The position numbers and the translations under genes are program-made. Of a DNA stretch of 47,861 nt, positions 1-8,228 are shown one piece after another; the first letter of the stretch is position 1, and each line of letters starts with the position of its first letter. The stretch is from contig NZ_JACJUD010000009.1 of NCBI RefSeq assembly GCF_014174475.1, forward strand, positions 1 to 47,861. The letters run 5' to 3'. The notes beneath the pieces were generated by a model. It was not told the DNA's origin. It searched no databases and saw nothing but the letters and a program-made list of their open reading frames with translations. Source of the DNA: Aquipseudomonas ullengensis. GTDB lineage: Bacteria; Pseudomonadota; Gammaproteobacteria; Pseudomonadales; Pseudomonadaceae.

Positions 1-3
1 CGC

Positions 4-31
4 ATTCTACAGCAGCCTTTCTTTCTGTCAA
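4..31 (-). promoter_or_regulatory. rrn-type sigma70 promoter, most downstream of four
   Basis: On the minus strand: -35 TTGACA (26-31), a 16-nt spacer, -10 TAGAAT (4-9), then GCG at the window edge. It is the last of four equally built promoters pointing left. A GC-rich discriminator after the -10 is the known signature of stringently controlled stable-RNA promoters. The transcribed gene, probably an rRNA operon, lies outside the window. Confidence 0.75.
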
Positions 32-110
32 CCAGTTTCGAAGAATTTTTCGTTTCCTCTCAACCGCTTGCGCTTCCGATCTGCTTGCGCTTCACATCAG
101 CGGGAGGCGA

Positions 111-138
111 ATTCTACAGCGTTAAAACTCGCTGTCAA
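111..138 (-). promoter_or_regulatory. rrn-type sigma70 promoter, third of four
   Basis: Minus strand: -35 TTGACA (133-138), 16-nt spacer, -10 TAGAAT (111-116), then TCGC. It has the same 16-nt spacing and nearly the same -35 and -10 as its neighbours, about 107 bp upstream of the next promoter. Confidence 0.75.
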
Positions 139-216
139 CCACCTCTTTTCAGCTTCTTCAGCTCTTTCGAACCGAAGCACCGACAGGATCAAACCGCCAC
201 CCTGCCAGCCCGGCGC

Positions 217-244
217 ATTCTACTCGAATCCGCCACCGGAGCAA
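217..244 (-). promoter_or_regulatory. rrn-type sigma70 promoter, second of four
   Basis: Minus strand: -35 TTGCTC (239-244), 16-nt spacer, -10 TAGAAT (217-222), discriminator GCGCC. The -35 is the weakest of the four, but the spacing and the GCGC discriminator are kept. Confidence 0.6.
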
Positions 245-313
245 CCTTTATTTTCGTCTAACTCTTTGTTTAGCAAGGAGTTTTCAGATCAGGCTGCGCC
301 GTAAGAGGTGCGC

Positions 314-341
314 ATTATAGGCCCGCAAAACTTCCCGTCAA
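314..341 (-). promoter_or_regulatory. rrn-type sigma70 promoter, most upstream of four
   Basis: Minus strand: -35 TTGACG (336-341), 16-nt spacer, consensus -10 TATAAT (314-319) and discriminator GCGC. It begins only a few bases beyond the stop codon of msrQ, so read-through from msrPQ could enter the array. No coding sequence is credible in 1-345; the region is a promoter tract. Confidence 0.75.
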
Positions 342-345
342 CACC

Positions 346-959
346 TTATTGAAATGATTTCGTCATATTGGCCTGACGCGCTGACAACCACGCCGCCACT
401 ACCGGAGCACGCATCACTAGCAAAGACGCACCGGCTATGGCGTAGAGCAACCACTCACCAATATCCGAGCGCACGATCCAGAGCATATGCAGCAATGCCA
501 GGCAGGCAACCGCATAGACCAGCTTATGCAGTTGCCGCCAGCGCCGACCAAGCCTGCGCACGCTGTAATGATTGGAGGTCAGCGCCAGAAGCAGCAACGC
601 GGCGAAGGCCATGGCACCGACAATGATGTACGGCCGCTCACTCAGATCATCGAGCAATTGATCGAAACGCAGCCCAAGAATAAAGAACAGGTACCCCGCC
701 ACATGCAGCAGTGCATAAGAGAAACACCACAACCCGAGCTGGCGGCGCACAGCTACCCAACCGCCCCACCCCGTCAGCCGACGCAGCGGCGTCATAGCCA
801 GCGTCAGCAGCAACAGGATCAGCGCCCCCTGCCCCAGATAATCCACCAAGACCTTGCCGGGATCGGGACCCAGTTTCTGAACCAACCCCCAGTAGAGCCA
901 CAACAAAGGAGCAGGCAGAGCCAAGAGGAAAACCGTTACGCGCCAAACCCGATAGCGCA

Positions 960-960
<1 letters not shown>
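346..960 (-). CDS. msrQ: MsrQ, haem-binding membrane subunit of the MsrPQ methionine sulfoxide reductase
   Basis: A 204-aa inner-membrane protein of the ferric-reductase-like transmembrane family. It passes electrons from the respiratory quinone pool through b-type haem to periplasmic MsrP. About six hydrophobic helices are visible, with candidate haem-ligand histidines H86, H131, H145 and H158, the last three around the conserved SNHYSVRRLG and RRWRQLHKLVY stretches. Length matches the family. Its ATG overlaps the msrP stop by one base (TGATG, base 960 shared), so the two are translationally coupled. Older annotation calls it YedZ. Confidence 0.95.
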
Positions 961-1961
<1,001 letters not shown>

Positions 1962-1964
1962 GTT

Positions 1965-2010
1965 GACTCCGCAGCTAGGGACGACTGATGCGCCAATAGA
2001 CTGCGGAGTC
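1965..2010 (-). promoter_or_regulatory. inverted repeat covering the msrP ribosome-binding site
   Basis: A perfect 10-bp inverted repeat (1965-1974 GACTCCGCAG and 2001-2010 CTGCGGAGTC) with a 26-nt loop. On the msrP transcript the 3' arm contains the Shine-Dalgarno GGAG (1967-1970) immediately before the ATG at 1961. A hairpin would hide the ribosome site. It could also end pssA transcription, but no T-run follows. Confidence 0.5.
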
Positions 2011-2024
2011 GGCAGGAAATTACA

Positions 2025-2840
2025 TCACTCGGCAGCTTTGCGACGACGCAGTCGCAACAAATATTGCACAGGACCGGACGCTGCATAGGCGAGCGAGATC
2101 AGCAGCAGGATACGCGGCGGGTCACTGAACACTACGGCAAACACCAGCACCACGATGAGGATCGCGACAAAGGGCACGCGCCCCTTGAGATCCAGGTCCT
2201 TGAAGCTGTTGTACTTGATGTTGCTGACCATCAGGGTACCGGCAGCCGCTACCAGCAAGGCCACAACGAAGGCCATGTTCGAGCCTTTGATGCCGAAGTC
2301 ACTGAACGCCCACACCGTACCCGCGACCAAAGCGGCCGCGGCCGGACTGGCCAAACCGATGAAGTAGCGCTTGTCCGCCTTGCCGACCATGGTATTGAAG
2401 CGCGCCAGGCGCAGTGCAGCACCCGCCACATAGATGAAGGCAACCATCCAGCCGACCTTGCCCAGACTACCCAGCGCCCACTCGAAAGCCACCAGCGCCG
2501 GGGCCACACCAAAGGCGACCATGTCCGACAGCGAATCGTACTCGGCACCGAACGCGCTCTGCGTGTTGGTCAGGCGCGCAACGCGACCGTCCAGACCGTC
2601 GAGCACCATGGCCACGAAGATGGCGATAGCCGCATGGTCGAACTGACCACTCATGCCGTTGATGATCGCGTAGAAACCGGAAAACAGCGCTGCCGTGGTG
2701 AACAGGTTGGGCAACAGGTAAATGCCGCGATGGCGGACCTTGCGACCTTCCGCGTCGTGCCCCTCCTCCACATGCTCGTCGATGGGCAGAAGACTCTCCT
2801 CTTCGGAGGCAGAGCCGGATTCCTCGGGACGTTCGTTCAT
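2025..2840 (-). CDS. pssA: CDP-diacylglycerol--serine O-phosphatidyltransferase
   Basis: Makes phosphatidylserine from CDP-diacylglycerol and L-serine, the committed step to phosphatidylethanolamine. Integral membrane protein of the CDP-alcohol phosphatidyltransferase family. The signature DGx2ARx8Gx3Dx3D is complete at D84, G85, A88, R89, G98, D102 and D106, followed by several hydrophobic helices. The first 30 residues are acidic and soluble. I chose the ATG at 2840 (MNERPEES), 271 aa, over an in-frame ATG at 2912 because AAGGTG lies just before it and the upstream residues do not look conserved. It is separated from ilvC by a terminator, so it is probably transcribed alone. Confidence 0.93.
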   Translation of the reverse strand: MNERPEESGSASEEESLLPIDEHVEEGHDAEGRKVRHRGIYLLPNLFTTAALFSGFYAIINGMSGQFDHAAIAIFVAMVLDGLDGRVARLTNTQSAFGAEYDSLSDMVAFGVAPALVAFEWALGSLGKVGWMVAFIYVAGAALRLARFNTMVGKADKRYFIGLASPAAAALVAGTVWAFSDFGIKGSNMAFVVALLVAAAGTLMVSNIKYNSFKDLDLKGRVPFVAILIVVLVFAVVFSDPPRILLLISLAYAASGPVQYLLRLRRRKAAE

Positions 2841-2953
2841 GAACAACACCTTGCAGCGATTTGGAATGGATTTCGACCGAAGCAGCCGGCAGAGGTTCGC
2901 CAGCCGCTCCATACAAACGAATGGGCTTTATACCAGAAGCCTATGCCAAGCAT

Positions 2954-2980
2954 AAAAAAACGCGGCCGGAGCCGCGTTCT
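2954..2980 (-). terminator. Rho-independent terminator after ilvC
   Basis: On the minus strand an AACGCGGC/GCCGCGTT stem (2959-2966 with 2971-2978) with a four-base loop is followed by seven T. It ends the ilvIHC transcript before pssA. Confidence 0.85.
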
Positions 2981-3000
2981 TTTCAGAGCATCAAAAGACC

Positions 3001-4017
3001 TTAGTTCTTGGCCTTGTCGACGATCTTGTTGGCGGAGATCCACGGCATCATCGCACGCAGTTTCTCGCCGACCACTTCGATGCCGTGAGCGGCATTGTTG
3101 CGGCGGTATGCAGTCATCGACGGGTAGTTGGCTGCGCCTTCCTGGATGAACATCTTCGCGTATTCGCCGTCCTGGATGCGCTTCAGAGCGTTGCGCATGG
3201 CCTGACGGGATTCGGCGTTGATGACTTCCGGACCAGTGACGTACTCACCGTACTCGGCGTTGTTGGAGATCGAGTAGTTCATGTTGGCGATGCCGCCTTC
3301 GAACATCAGGTCGACGATCAGCTTCAGCTCGTGCAGGCACTCGAAGTAGGCCATTTCCGGCGCGTAGCCGGCTTCAACCAGGGTATCGAAACCGGCTTTG
3401 ACCAGTTCCACGCAACCGCCGCAGAGAACGGCTTGCTCACCGAACAGGTCGGTTTCGGTCTCGTCCTTGAAGGTGGTTTCGATGATGCCGGTACGACCAC
3501 CGCCGACGCCAGCGGCGTAGGACAGGGCGACGTTCTTGGCATTGCCGGAAGCGTCCTGGTAGATGGCGATCAGGTCAGGGATGCCGCCGCCTTTGACGAA
3601 CTCGGAGCGCACGGTGTGACCCGGGGCCTTCGGCGCGATCATGATCACGTCGAGGTCGGCACGTGGAACAACCTGATTGTAGTGGATGGCGAAGCCGTGA
3701 GAGAAGGCCAGGGTGGCGCCTTTCTTGATGTTCGGCTCGATCTCGTCCTTGTACAGGCGGCCCTGGAATTCGTCCGGGGTCAGGATCATGACCAGGTCGG
3801 CATTGGCGACGGCGGTGGCCACGTCGGTGACTTTCAGGCCATGGGCTTCGGCCTTGGCGACGGTAGCCGAGCCACTGCGCAGGCCGATGGTGACGTCAAC
3901 ACCGGAGTCTTTCAGGTTGCATGCCTGAGCATGGCCCTGGGAGCCGTAGCCGATAACGGCGACTTTCTTGCCCTGGATGATCGAGAGGTCACAGTCTTTG
4001 TCGTAGAACACTTTCAT
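3001..4017 (-). CDS. ilvC: Ketol-acid reductoisomerase (NADP+), class I
   Basis: Converts 2-acetolactate or 2-aceto-2-hydroxybutyrate to the 2,3-dihydroxy acid, using NADPH and Mg2+, in valine, isoleucine and leucine synthesis. The 338 aa are the normal class I length. The N-terminal Rossmann motif is VIGYGSQGHA, followed by the NADPH-selecting GLRSGS loop. The knotted C-terminal domain carries the metal-binding acidic stretch DETETDLFGE. It is the last gene of ilvIHC, 47 bases after ilvH. The Shine-Dalgarno lies in a 10-bp palindrome GGGAATTCCC (4018-4027) next to the ATG. Confidence 0.98.
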   Translation of the reverse strand: MKVFYDKDCDLSIIQGKKVAVIGYGSQGHAQACNLKDSGVDVTIGLRSGSATVAKAEAHGLKVTDVATAVANADLVMILTPDEFQGRLYKDEIEPNIKKGATLAFSHGFAIHYNQVVPRADLDVIMIAPKAPGHTVRSEFVKGGGIPDLIAIYQDASGNAKNVALSYAAGVGGGRTGIIETTFKDETETDLFGEQAVLCGGCVELVKAGFDTLVEAGYAPEMAYFECLHELKLIVDLMFEGGIANMNYSISNNAEYGEYVTGPEVINAESRQAMRNALKRIQDGEYAKMFIQEGAANYPSMTAYRRNNAAHGIEVVGEKLRAMMPWISANKIVDKAKN

Positions 4018-4064
4018 GGGAATTCCCCTGTTTAATCTGGCCTCGTGGGCCGTTCGCTAAAGAG

Positions 4065-4556
4065 TTAAATGCTGAGTACTTTGTCGCCACGGGCAATGCC
4101 GGTGACGCCGCTACGTACGGTTTCCAGGATCGACGCGGTGCCGATGGCCTGGATGAAGCTGTCCAGCTTGTCGCTCGTGCCGGTCAGCTGAATGGTGTAG
4201 ACGCTGCTGGTCACGTCGACGATCTGCCCGCGGAAGATGTCGGTGGTGCGCTTGACCTCGGCGCGCTGGGCGCCAGTGGCCTTGACCTTGACCAGCATCA
4301 GCTCACGCTCGATGTGTGCGCTTTCCGACAGGTTCACCAGCTTGACCACTTCGATCAGCTTGTTGAGGTTCTTGGTGATCTGCTCGATCACATCGTCATG
4401 CCCTACGGTGGTCAGCGTCAGACGCGACAGGGTCGGGTCCTCGGTCGGCGCCACGGTCAGGCTTTCGATGTTGTAGTTGCGCTGGGAGAACAGGCCAACC
4501 ACGCGCGACAGGGCGCCCGGTTCGTTTTCCAGCAACAGGGAGATGATATGGCGCAT
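4065..4556 (-). CDS. ilvH: Acetolactate synthase small (regulatory) subunit
   Basis: Regulatory subunit of acetohydroxyacid synthase, giving activation and valine feedback to IlvI. It has an N-terminal ACT domain (about residues 1-78, starting MRHIISLLLENEPGALSRV) and the C-terminal small-subunit domain (about 84-158). I place the start at the ATG at 4556, giving 163 aa. The longer in-frame ATG at 4586 would lie inside ilvI and add ten unlike residues. Only two bases separate the ilvI stop from this ATG, so the pair is translationally coupled. Confidence 0.97.
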   Translation of the reverse strand: MRHIISLLLENEPGALSRVVGLFSQRNYNIESLTVAPTEDPTLSRLTLTTVGHDDVIEQITKNLNKLIEVVKLVNLSESAHIERELMLVKVKATGAQRAEVKRTTDIFRGQIVDVTSSVYTIQLTGTSDKLDSFIQAIGTASILETVRSGVTGIARGDKVLSI

Positions 4557-4558
4557 GT

Positions 4559-6289
4559 TCAGGTCCGCTCCGTCTTGCTCAGCCACATGTCACGCATGGC
4601 ACCACCACGAATCTGCATCGGGTAGACGTGCTCGCTGGTATCGACGGCAATGTCGAGGAACACCAGGCGGTTCTTCATGGCGAAGGCTTCTTCCATCTTC
4701 GGCTTGAGGTCTTTCAGGTCGGTGATGCGCATGCCCACATGACCATAGGCCTCGGCCAGCTTGACGAAGTCAGGCAGCGATTCCATGTACGAGTGCGAAT
4801 AACGGCTGCTGTACTGCATGTCCTGCCACTGGCGAACCATGCCCAGCGCACCGTTGTTCAGGTTGATGATCTTCACCGGCAGATCGTACTGCAGGCAGGT
4901 CGACAGTTCCTGGATGTTCATCTGGATGCTGCCTTCACCGGTGACACAGGCCACGTCGGCCTCCGGGAAGTTCAGCTTGACACCCATGGCGGCGGGGAAA
5001 CCGAAGCCCATGGTGCCCAGGCCGCCGGAGTTGATCCAGCGGTTCGGCTTGTTGAAGCGGTAGTACTGCGCCGCGAACATCTGGTGCTGGCCCACGTCGG
5101 AGGTGATGAAGGCATCGCCTTTGGTCACGTCGCTAAGGGTCTCGATCACGGTCTGTGGCTTGATGATGCTGCCGTCACCCTCGTTGTAGGGGAACAGGCG
5201 GCCACTGCCGCGCCACTCGTCGATCTGCTTCCACCAGTTGGCGACGGTCTCCTTGTTCGGGGTCTCGCCGACTTCCTTGAGGATGGCAACCATCTCGACC
5301 AGCACGCTGTCCACCGGGCCGACGATCGGGATGTCCGCCTTGATGGTCTTGGAGATCGAAGCCGGGTCGATGTCGATGTGGATGATCTTGGCGTTCGGGC
5401 AGAACTTGGCACCCGTCTCGCCATTGATCACACGGTCATCGAAACGCGCACCGACGGCCAGGATCACGTCAGCATGGTGCATCGCCAGGTTGGCGGTGTA
5501 GCTGCCGTGCATGCCGAGCATGCCAACGAACTGGCGATCAGTACCCGGGAAGGCGCCAAGGCCCATCAGGGTATTGGTCACCGGGATATTGAGCATCTTG
5601 GCCAGTTCGGTCAGCGCCTCGGAAGCGCCGCCCATGACCACGCCACCGCCGGAGTACATGACCGGGCGCTTGGCGGCCAGGAGCATCTCAGCCGCCTTGC
5701 GGATCTGCCCGGAATGACCACGGGTAGCTGGGCTGTAGGAGCGCAGCTTGACCTTCTTCGGGTAGCTGTATTCGAACTTCTGGGAGGGATCACCCATGTC
5801 CTTCGGAATATCCACGACCACCGGGCCTGGACGGCCGGACTGGGCGAGATAGAAGGCTTTCTTGATCACTTCGGGAATTTCCGAAGGATGCTTGATGATG
5901 AAGCTGTGCTTCACGATCGGGCGGGAAATACCGACCATGTCGGTTTCCTGGAATGCATCGGTACCGACCACGGTGCTGGGCACCTGACCGGAGATGATGA
6001 CCATCGGAATCGAGTCCATATAGGCGGTAGCGATGCCGGTGATGGCATTGGTCGCGCCTGGGCCGGAGGTCACCAGCACCACGCCGGCCTTGCCGGTCGC
6101 GCGGGCATAGCCGTCAGCCATATGGGTAGCAGCCTGCTCGTGACGAACCAGGATATGGGTCACTTCCGGCTCTTTGAACAGGGCATCGTAGATGTGCAGG
6201 AGGGCACCGCCCGGGTACCCATAGATGTACTTCACGCCTTCGTCACGCAGCGAGCGGACGACCATTTCAGCGCCGGATAAAAGCTCCAC
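4559..6289 (-). CDS. ilvI: Acetolactate synthase large (catalytic) subunit
   Basis: Thiamine-diphosphate enzyme that condenses pyruvate with pyruvate or 2-oxobutyrate, the first common step of branched-chain amino acid synthesis. About 576 aa. Catalytic Glu51 is in VRHEQAA, SGPGATN follows, and the C-terminal cofactor motif reads GEGSIQMN where the E. coli enzyme has GDGS. I chose the GTG at 6289 (VELLSGAEM) because AGAGGTG sits five bases before it; the GTG at 6298 would lie inside that Shine-Dalgarno. It is the first gene of the ilvIHC operon, with a leader of about 260 nt. Confidence 0.96.
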   Translation of the reverse strand: MELLSGAEMVVRSLRDEGVKYIYGYPGGALLHIYDALFKEPEVTHILVRHEQAATHMADGYARATGKAGVVLVTSGPGATNAITGIATAYMDSIPMVIISGQVPSTVVGTDAFQETDMVGISRPIVKHSFIIKHPSEIPEVIKKAFYLAQSGRPGPVVVDIPKDMGDPSQKFEYSYPKKVKLRSYSPATRGHSGQIRKAAEMLLAAKRPVMYSGGGVVMGGASEALTELAKMLNIPVTNTLMGLGAFPGTDRQFVGMLGMHGSYTANLAMHHADVILAVGARFDDRVINGETGAKFCPNAKIIHIDIDPASISKTIKADIPIVGPVDSVLVEMVAILKEVGETPNKETVANWWKQIDEWRGSGRLFPYNEGDGSIIKPQTVIETLSDVTKGDAFITSDVGQHQMFAAQYYRFNKPNRWINSGGLGTMGFGFPAAMGVKLNFPEADVACVTGEGSIQMNIQELSTCLQYDLPVKIINLNNGALGMVRQWQDMQYSSRYSHSYMESLPDFVKLAEAYGHVGMRITDLKDLKPKMEEAFAMKNRLVFLDIAVDTSEHVYPMQIRGGAMRDMWLSKTERT

Positions 6290-6558
6290 GTTGTTCACCT
6301 CTAAAACGCCAGATTACCACCCGTCAACGAGTGGTCCTTGAAGTAGGTCTTACTGGTCAGCGGACAAGCGCGACTGTGGTCGCGGGGGTAGTGCGGGGTG
6401 TCTGCATAACGAGTAACGGAATGGCCCAATCTTGCGGAGCCTTTCCTTCCCAGCGCGAGGTAACGCGTTGCGGGTGTAACGGGGGTTGGCACGGGTAGCG
6501 CCTTTTTTCGCTGAGCTGGAGGACGCTTGCGGCGGACTCCACTACAACGGAACGTGCG
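6290..6558 (-). promoter_or_regulatory. ilvI leader region with a possible short leader peptide
   Basis: About 260 nt lie between the predicted start site and ilvI. A 16-codon frame starting at the ATG 6405-6407 ends TTPATTVALVR, a threonine/valine/leucine-containing run. It overlaps a perfect hairpin (6370-6385, CGCGAC and GTCGCG arms with a four-base loop) and is followed by a second stem at 6319-6336. That resembles the layout of ilv attenuators, but there is no clear Shine-Dalgarno for the peptide and no T-run after either stem. The call is tentative. Confidence 0.3.
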
Positions 6559-6587
6559 ATTGTTCTGAATAGCGCACACTAAGTCAA
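6559..6587 (-). promoter_or_regulatory. Candidate sigma70 promoter of ilvIHC
   Basis: Minus strand: -35 TTGACT (6582-6587), a 17-nt spacer and -10 AACAAT (6559-6564). It is the best match in the gap upstream of ilvI. Confidence 0.5.
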
Positions 6588-6699
6588 GCCGTGCAGCGTG
6601 GAATCTTCCGCCGATAGCTGTGACATGGCGCAGGATGACCTTTTGCGCGTTTTGGTTATAGTAACCACCAGGTTCCACAGCCATAAAAAAGGAAACAGC

Positions 6700-7134
6700 A
6701 TGCATCGCATGATTCTCACGGGCAGCCTGCTGCTCGCCCTGAGCGCCAGCGCCATGGCCGGTCAGATCTACAAATGGGTGGATGCACAGGGCAATACGCA
6801 CTTCGGCGCGCAGCCGCCGGAAGGCCAGCAGGCCGCACAGGTGAACACCAACATCACCCAGCCAAAAGTGGCGCCGCCAGCCCCGCCGAAGTTCGAGAAA
6901 TCGGCAGGCGAAGCCAGGCAGGAAGAGCTTGATCGCGAGGCCAAGGCTGCCGCCGACAAGCGCGAGAAAGAACTCTCGGCTTACTGCGAGAGCCTTCGCA
7001 AGGATCTGGCACAGATGAAAGCCAACCCGCGCATACGCATCGAGGAAAATGGCGAACCACGTCGCCTTACCGAAGAAGAACGCCAAGAGCGCATGGCCAA
7101 GAGCGAAGCGGGCATCAAGGAAAACTGCCAGTAA
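6700..7134 (+). CDS. DUF4124 envelope protein
   Basis: A 144-aa exported protein of unknown function. An N-terminal signal peptide (cleavage expected after ASAMA, residue 20) is followed by the DUF4124 core QIYKWVDAQGNTHFGAQPP. Then come a short proline-rich stretch and a charged, probably helical segment rich in Glu, Lys and Arg with two cysteines. The start at 6700 is set by GGAAA eight bases upstream and by the signal peptide. It is convergent with the yqcC-like gene. The same gene sits beside ilvI in P. aeruginosa as I recall it. Confidence 0.85.
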   Translation: MHRMILTGSLLLALSASAMAGQIYKWVDAQGNTHFGAQPPEGQQAAQVNTNITQPKVAPPAPPKFEKSAGEARQEELDREAKAAADKREKELSAYCESLRKDLAQMKANPRIRIEENGEPRRLTEEERQERMAKSEAGIKENCQ

Positions 7135-7148
7135 GCACTGGCAGCGAC

Positions 7149-7167
7149 GGGGCGCCTTATGCGCCCC
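7149..7167. terminator. Hairpin between convergent genes
   Basis: GGGGCGC (7149-7155) pairs with GCGCCCC (7161-7167) around a five-base loop. No T-run follows on either strand, so termination, if any, is weak. It overlaps the stop codon of the yqcC-like gene. Confidence 0.35.
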
Positions 7168-7483
7168 CGATCAACCGATCGAATTCACCCAACACCCGCA
7201 ACAACCCCTGCACTTCGGCCTCCCGCCCCTTGTAGCTCTCTTCCGCCATCGGCTGGATACCGGAAGCTGCTGGCAACGGCCCGCCCGCTTCAAGCAAGCG
7301 TTTCATGCGCGGCAGAAACAGCCACTGCAGCCACTCATCGAACGAGAGCGTATCCACGCAAAACGGCTGCTCGCTGGCCAGCGCCTCTGCCGAGGGCGCA
7401 ACCGCCCCCCACAGACCGATCACGCGCAACTCACGCTCGATCAGCAGCAGTTGGTCGGCTACGACGGGTAGACGCGGATCCAT
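7157..7483 (-). CDS. YqcC family (DUF446) small protein
   Basis: A 108-aa soluble protein of the YqcC/DUF446 family, function unknown. The recognisable core is TLSFDEWLQWLFLPRMKRLLEAG. Its ATG overlaps the lpoP stop by one base (base 7483 shared), so it belongs to the mrcB-lpoP transcript. Whether it has a role in cell-wall synthesis or is only co-transcribed is not known. Confidence 0.85.
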   Translation of the reverse strand: MDPRLPVVADQLLLIERELRVIGLWGAVAPSAEALASEQPFCVDTLSFDEWLQWLFLPRMKRLLEAGGPLPAASGIQPMAEESYKGREAEVQGLLRVLGEFDRLIGGA

Positions 7484-8205
7484 CAGAGATTGACTCGCGC
7501 ACGCTCGCGGGCCTGCGCGGCGCCAGCCGGATCGCCCTGGCGTTCACGGGCTTGGCCGATCAGGTTCCACAGGCTGGCCTGCAAGGCTGGACGGCCATTG
7601 GCGTAGGTCAGACCACGGCGGGCGAATTGCTCGGCCTGAGCCGCATCACCCTGAGCCAGTCGAACTTCGGCGAGTCGATAAAGCACCTGCGGCTCGCGTG
7701 GGGCGATGCGCTGCGCACGCTCCAGGCTGGAGGCGGCACCATTCAGGTCACCACTACCCTGCTGCTGCTGCGCCGTTGTCAGCAGAGCCAGCACCGGGCC
7801 ATCCAGCTGCTCATCAGCGGCCAGATTGCCGGAAGGAATGCCACTGGGCATGCTCGGCGCGCTGGGCTGATAGCTACCCGCAGAGGAAATCGGCCCGGTG
7901 CTCAGCGGCGTCGAGCTGCTGATGGAGGACGGCATCGAGCTGCTGCCATCCGGATAGGTCTGCAGCGGCGCACTGGACGCGCCACCCGGCACCATCACCA
8001 CCACACCGGAATCCTGCGGCATGCTTTGCGCTTGCGACTGGCTTTGCGCCCTGGCGGGAGCACGGCCATAGCCATCGGCTGCCGCCTGCTCGTCGGTCAT
8101 CAGCTGCCCGCTGGAGTCTTCGACCGGAATCGAGCCGCGCTGCACGCTGGCACAACCGCTCAACAGCGTTGAAGCGACCACGACGGAAATCCACCACTTA
8201 GCCAT
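7483..8205 (-). CDS. lpoP: LpoP-type outer-membrane lipoprotein, activator of PBP1b
   Basis: A 240-aa lipoprotein. The signal peptide ends in LLSGC with the lipidated Cys18. A long Ser/Pro/Gln/Gly-rich linker (about residues 25-125) could span the periplasm, and a C-terminal tetratricopeptide domain (about 130-235) follows. In P. aeruginosa the TPR lipoprotein encoded next to ponB, LpoP, is known to activate PBP1b in place of enterobacterial LpoB. Position right after mrcB (23 bases) and domain layout both fit. The linker composition is highly biased, as expected for a disordered tether. Confidence 0.85.
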   Translation of the reverse strand: MAKWWISVVVASTLLSGCASVQRGSIPVEDSSGQLMTDEQAAADGYGRAPARAQSQSQAQSMPQDSGVVVMVPGGASSAPLQTYPDGSSSMPSSISSSTPLSTGPISSAGSYQPSAPSMPSGIPSGNLAADEQLDGPVLALLTTAQQQQGSGDLNGAASSLERAQRIAPREPQVLYRLAEVRLAQGDAAQAEQFARRGLTYANGRPALQASLWNLIGQARERQGDPAGAAQARERARVNL

Positions 8206-8228
8206 TCACATCCTCACTTGAAGCACAT

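Noticed and set aside
68..304. A 78-codon plus-strand frame
   Set aside because: It is antisense to the four tandem promoters and has no ribosome site.
4628..6280. A 550-codon plus-strand frame
   Set aside because: Antisense to ilvI; composition is that of a shadow frame, and no family is recognisable.
6301..7086. A 261-codon minus-strand frame
   Set aside because: Runs over the ilvI leader and antisense to the DUF4124 gene, which has a signal peptide and a ribosome site.
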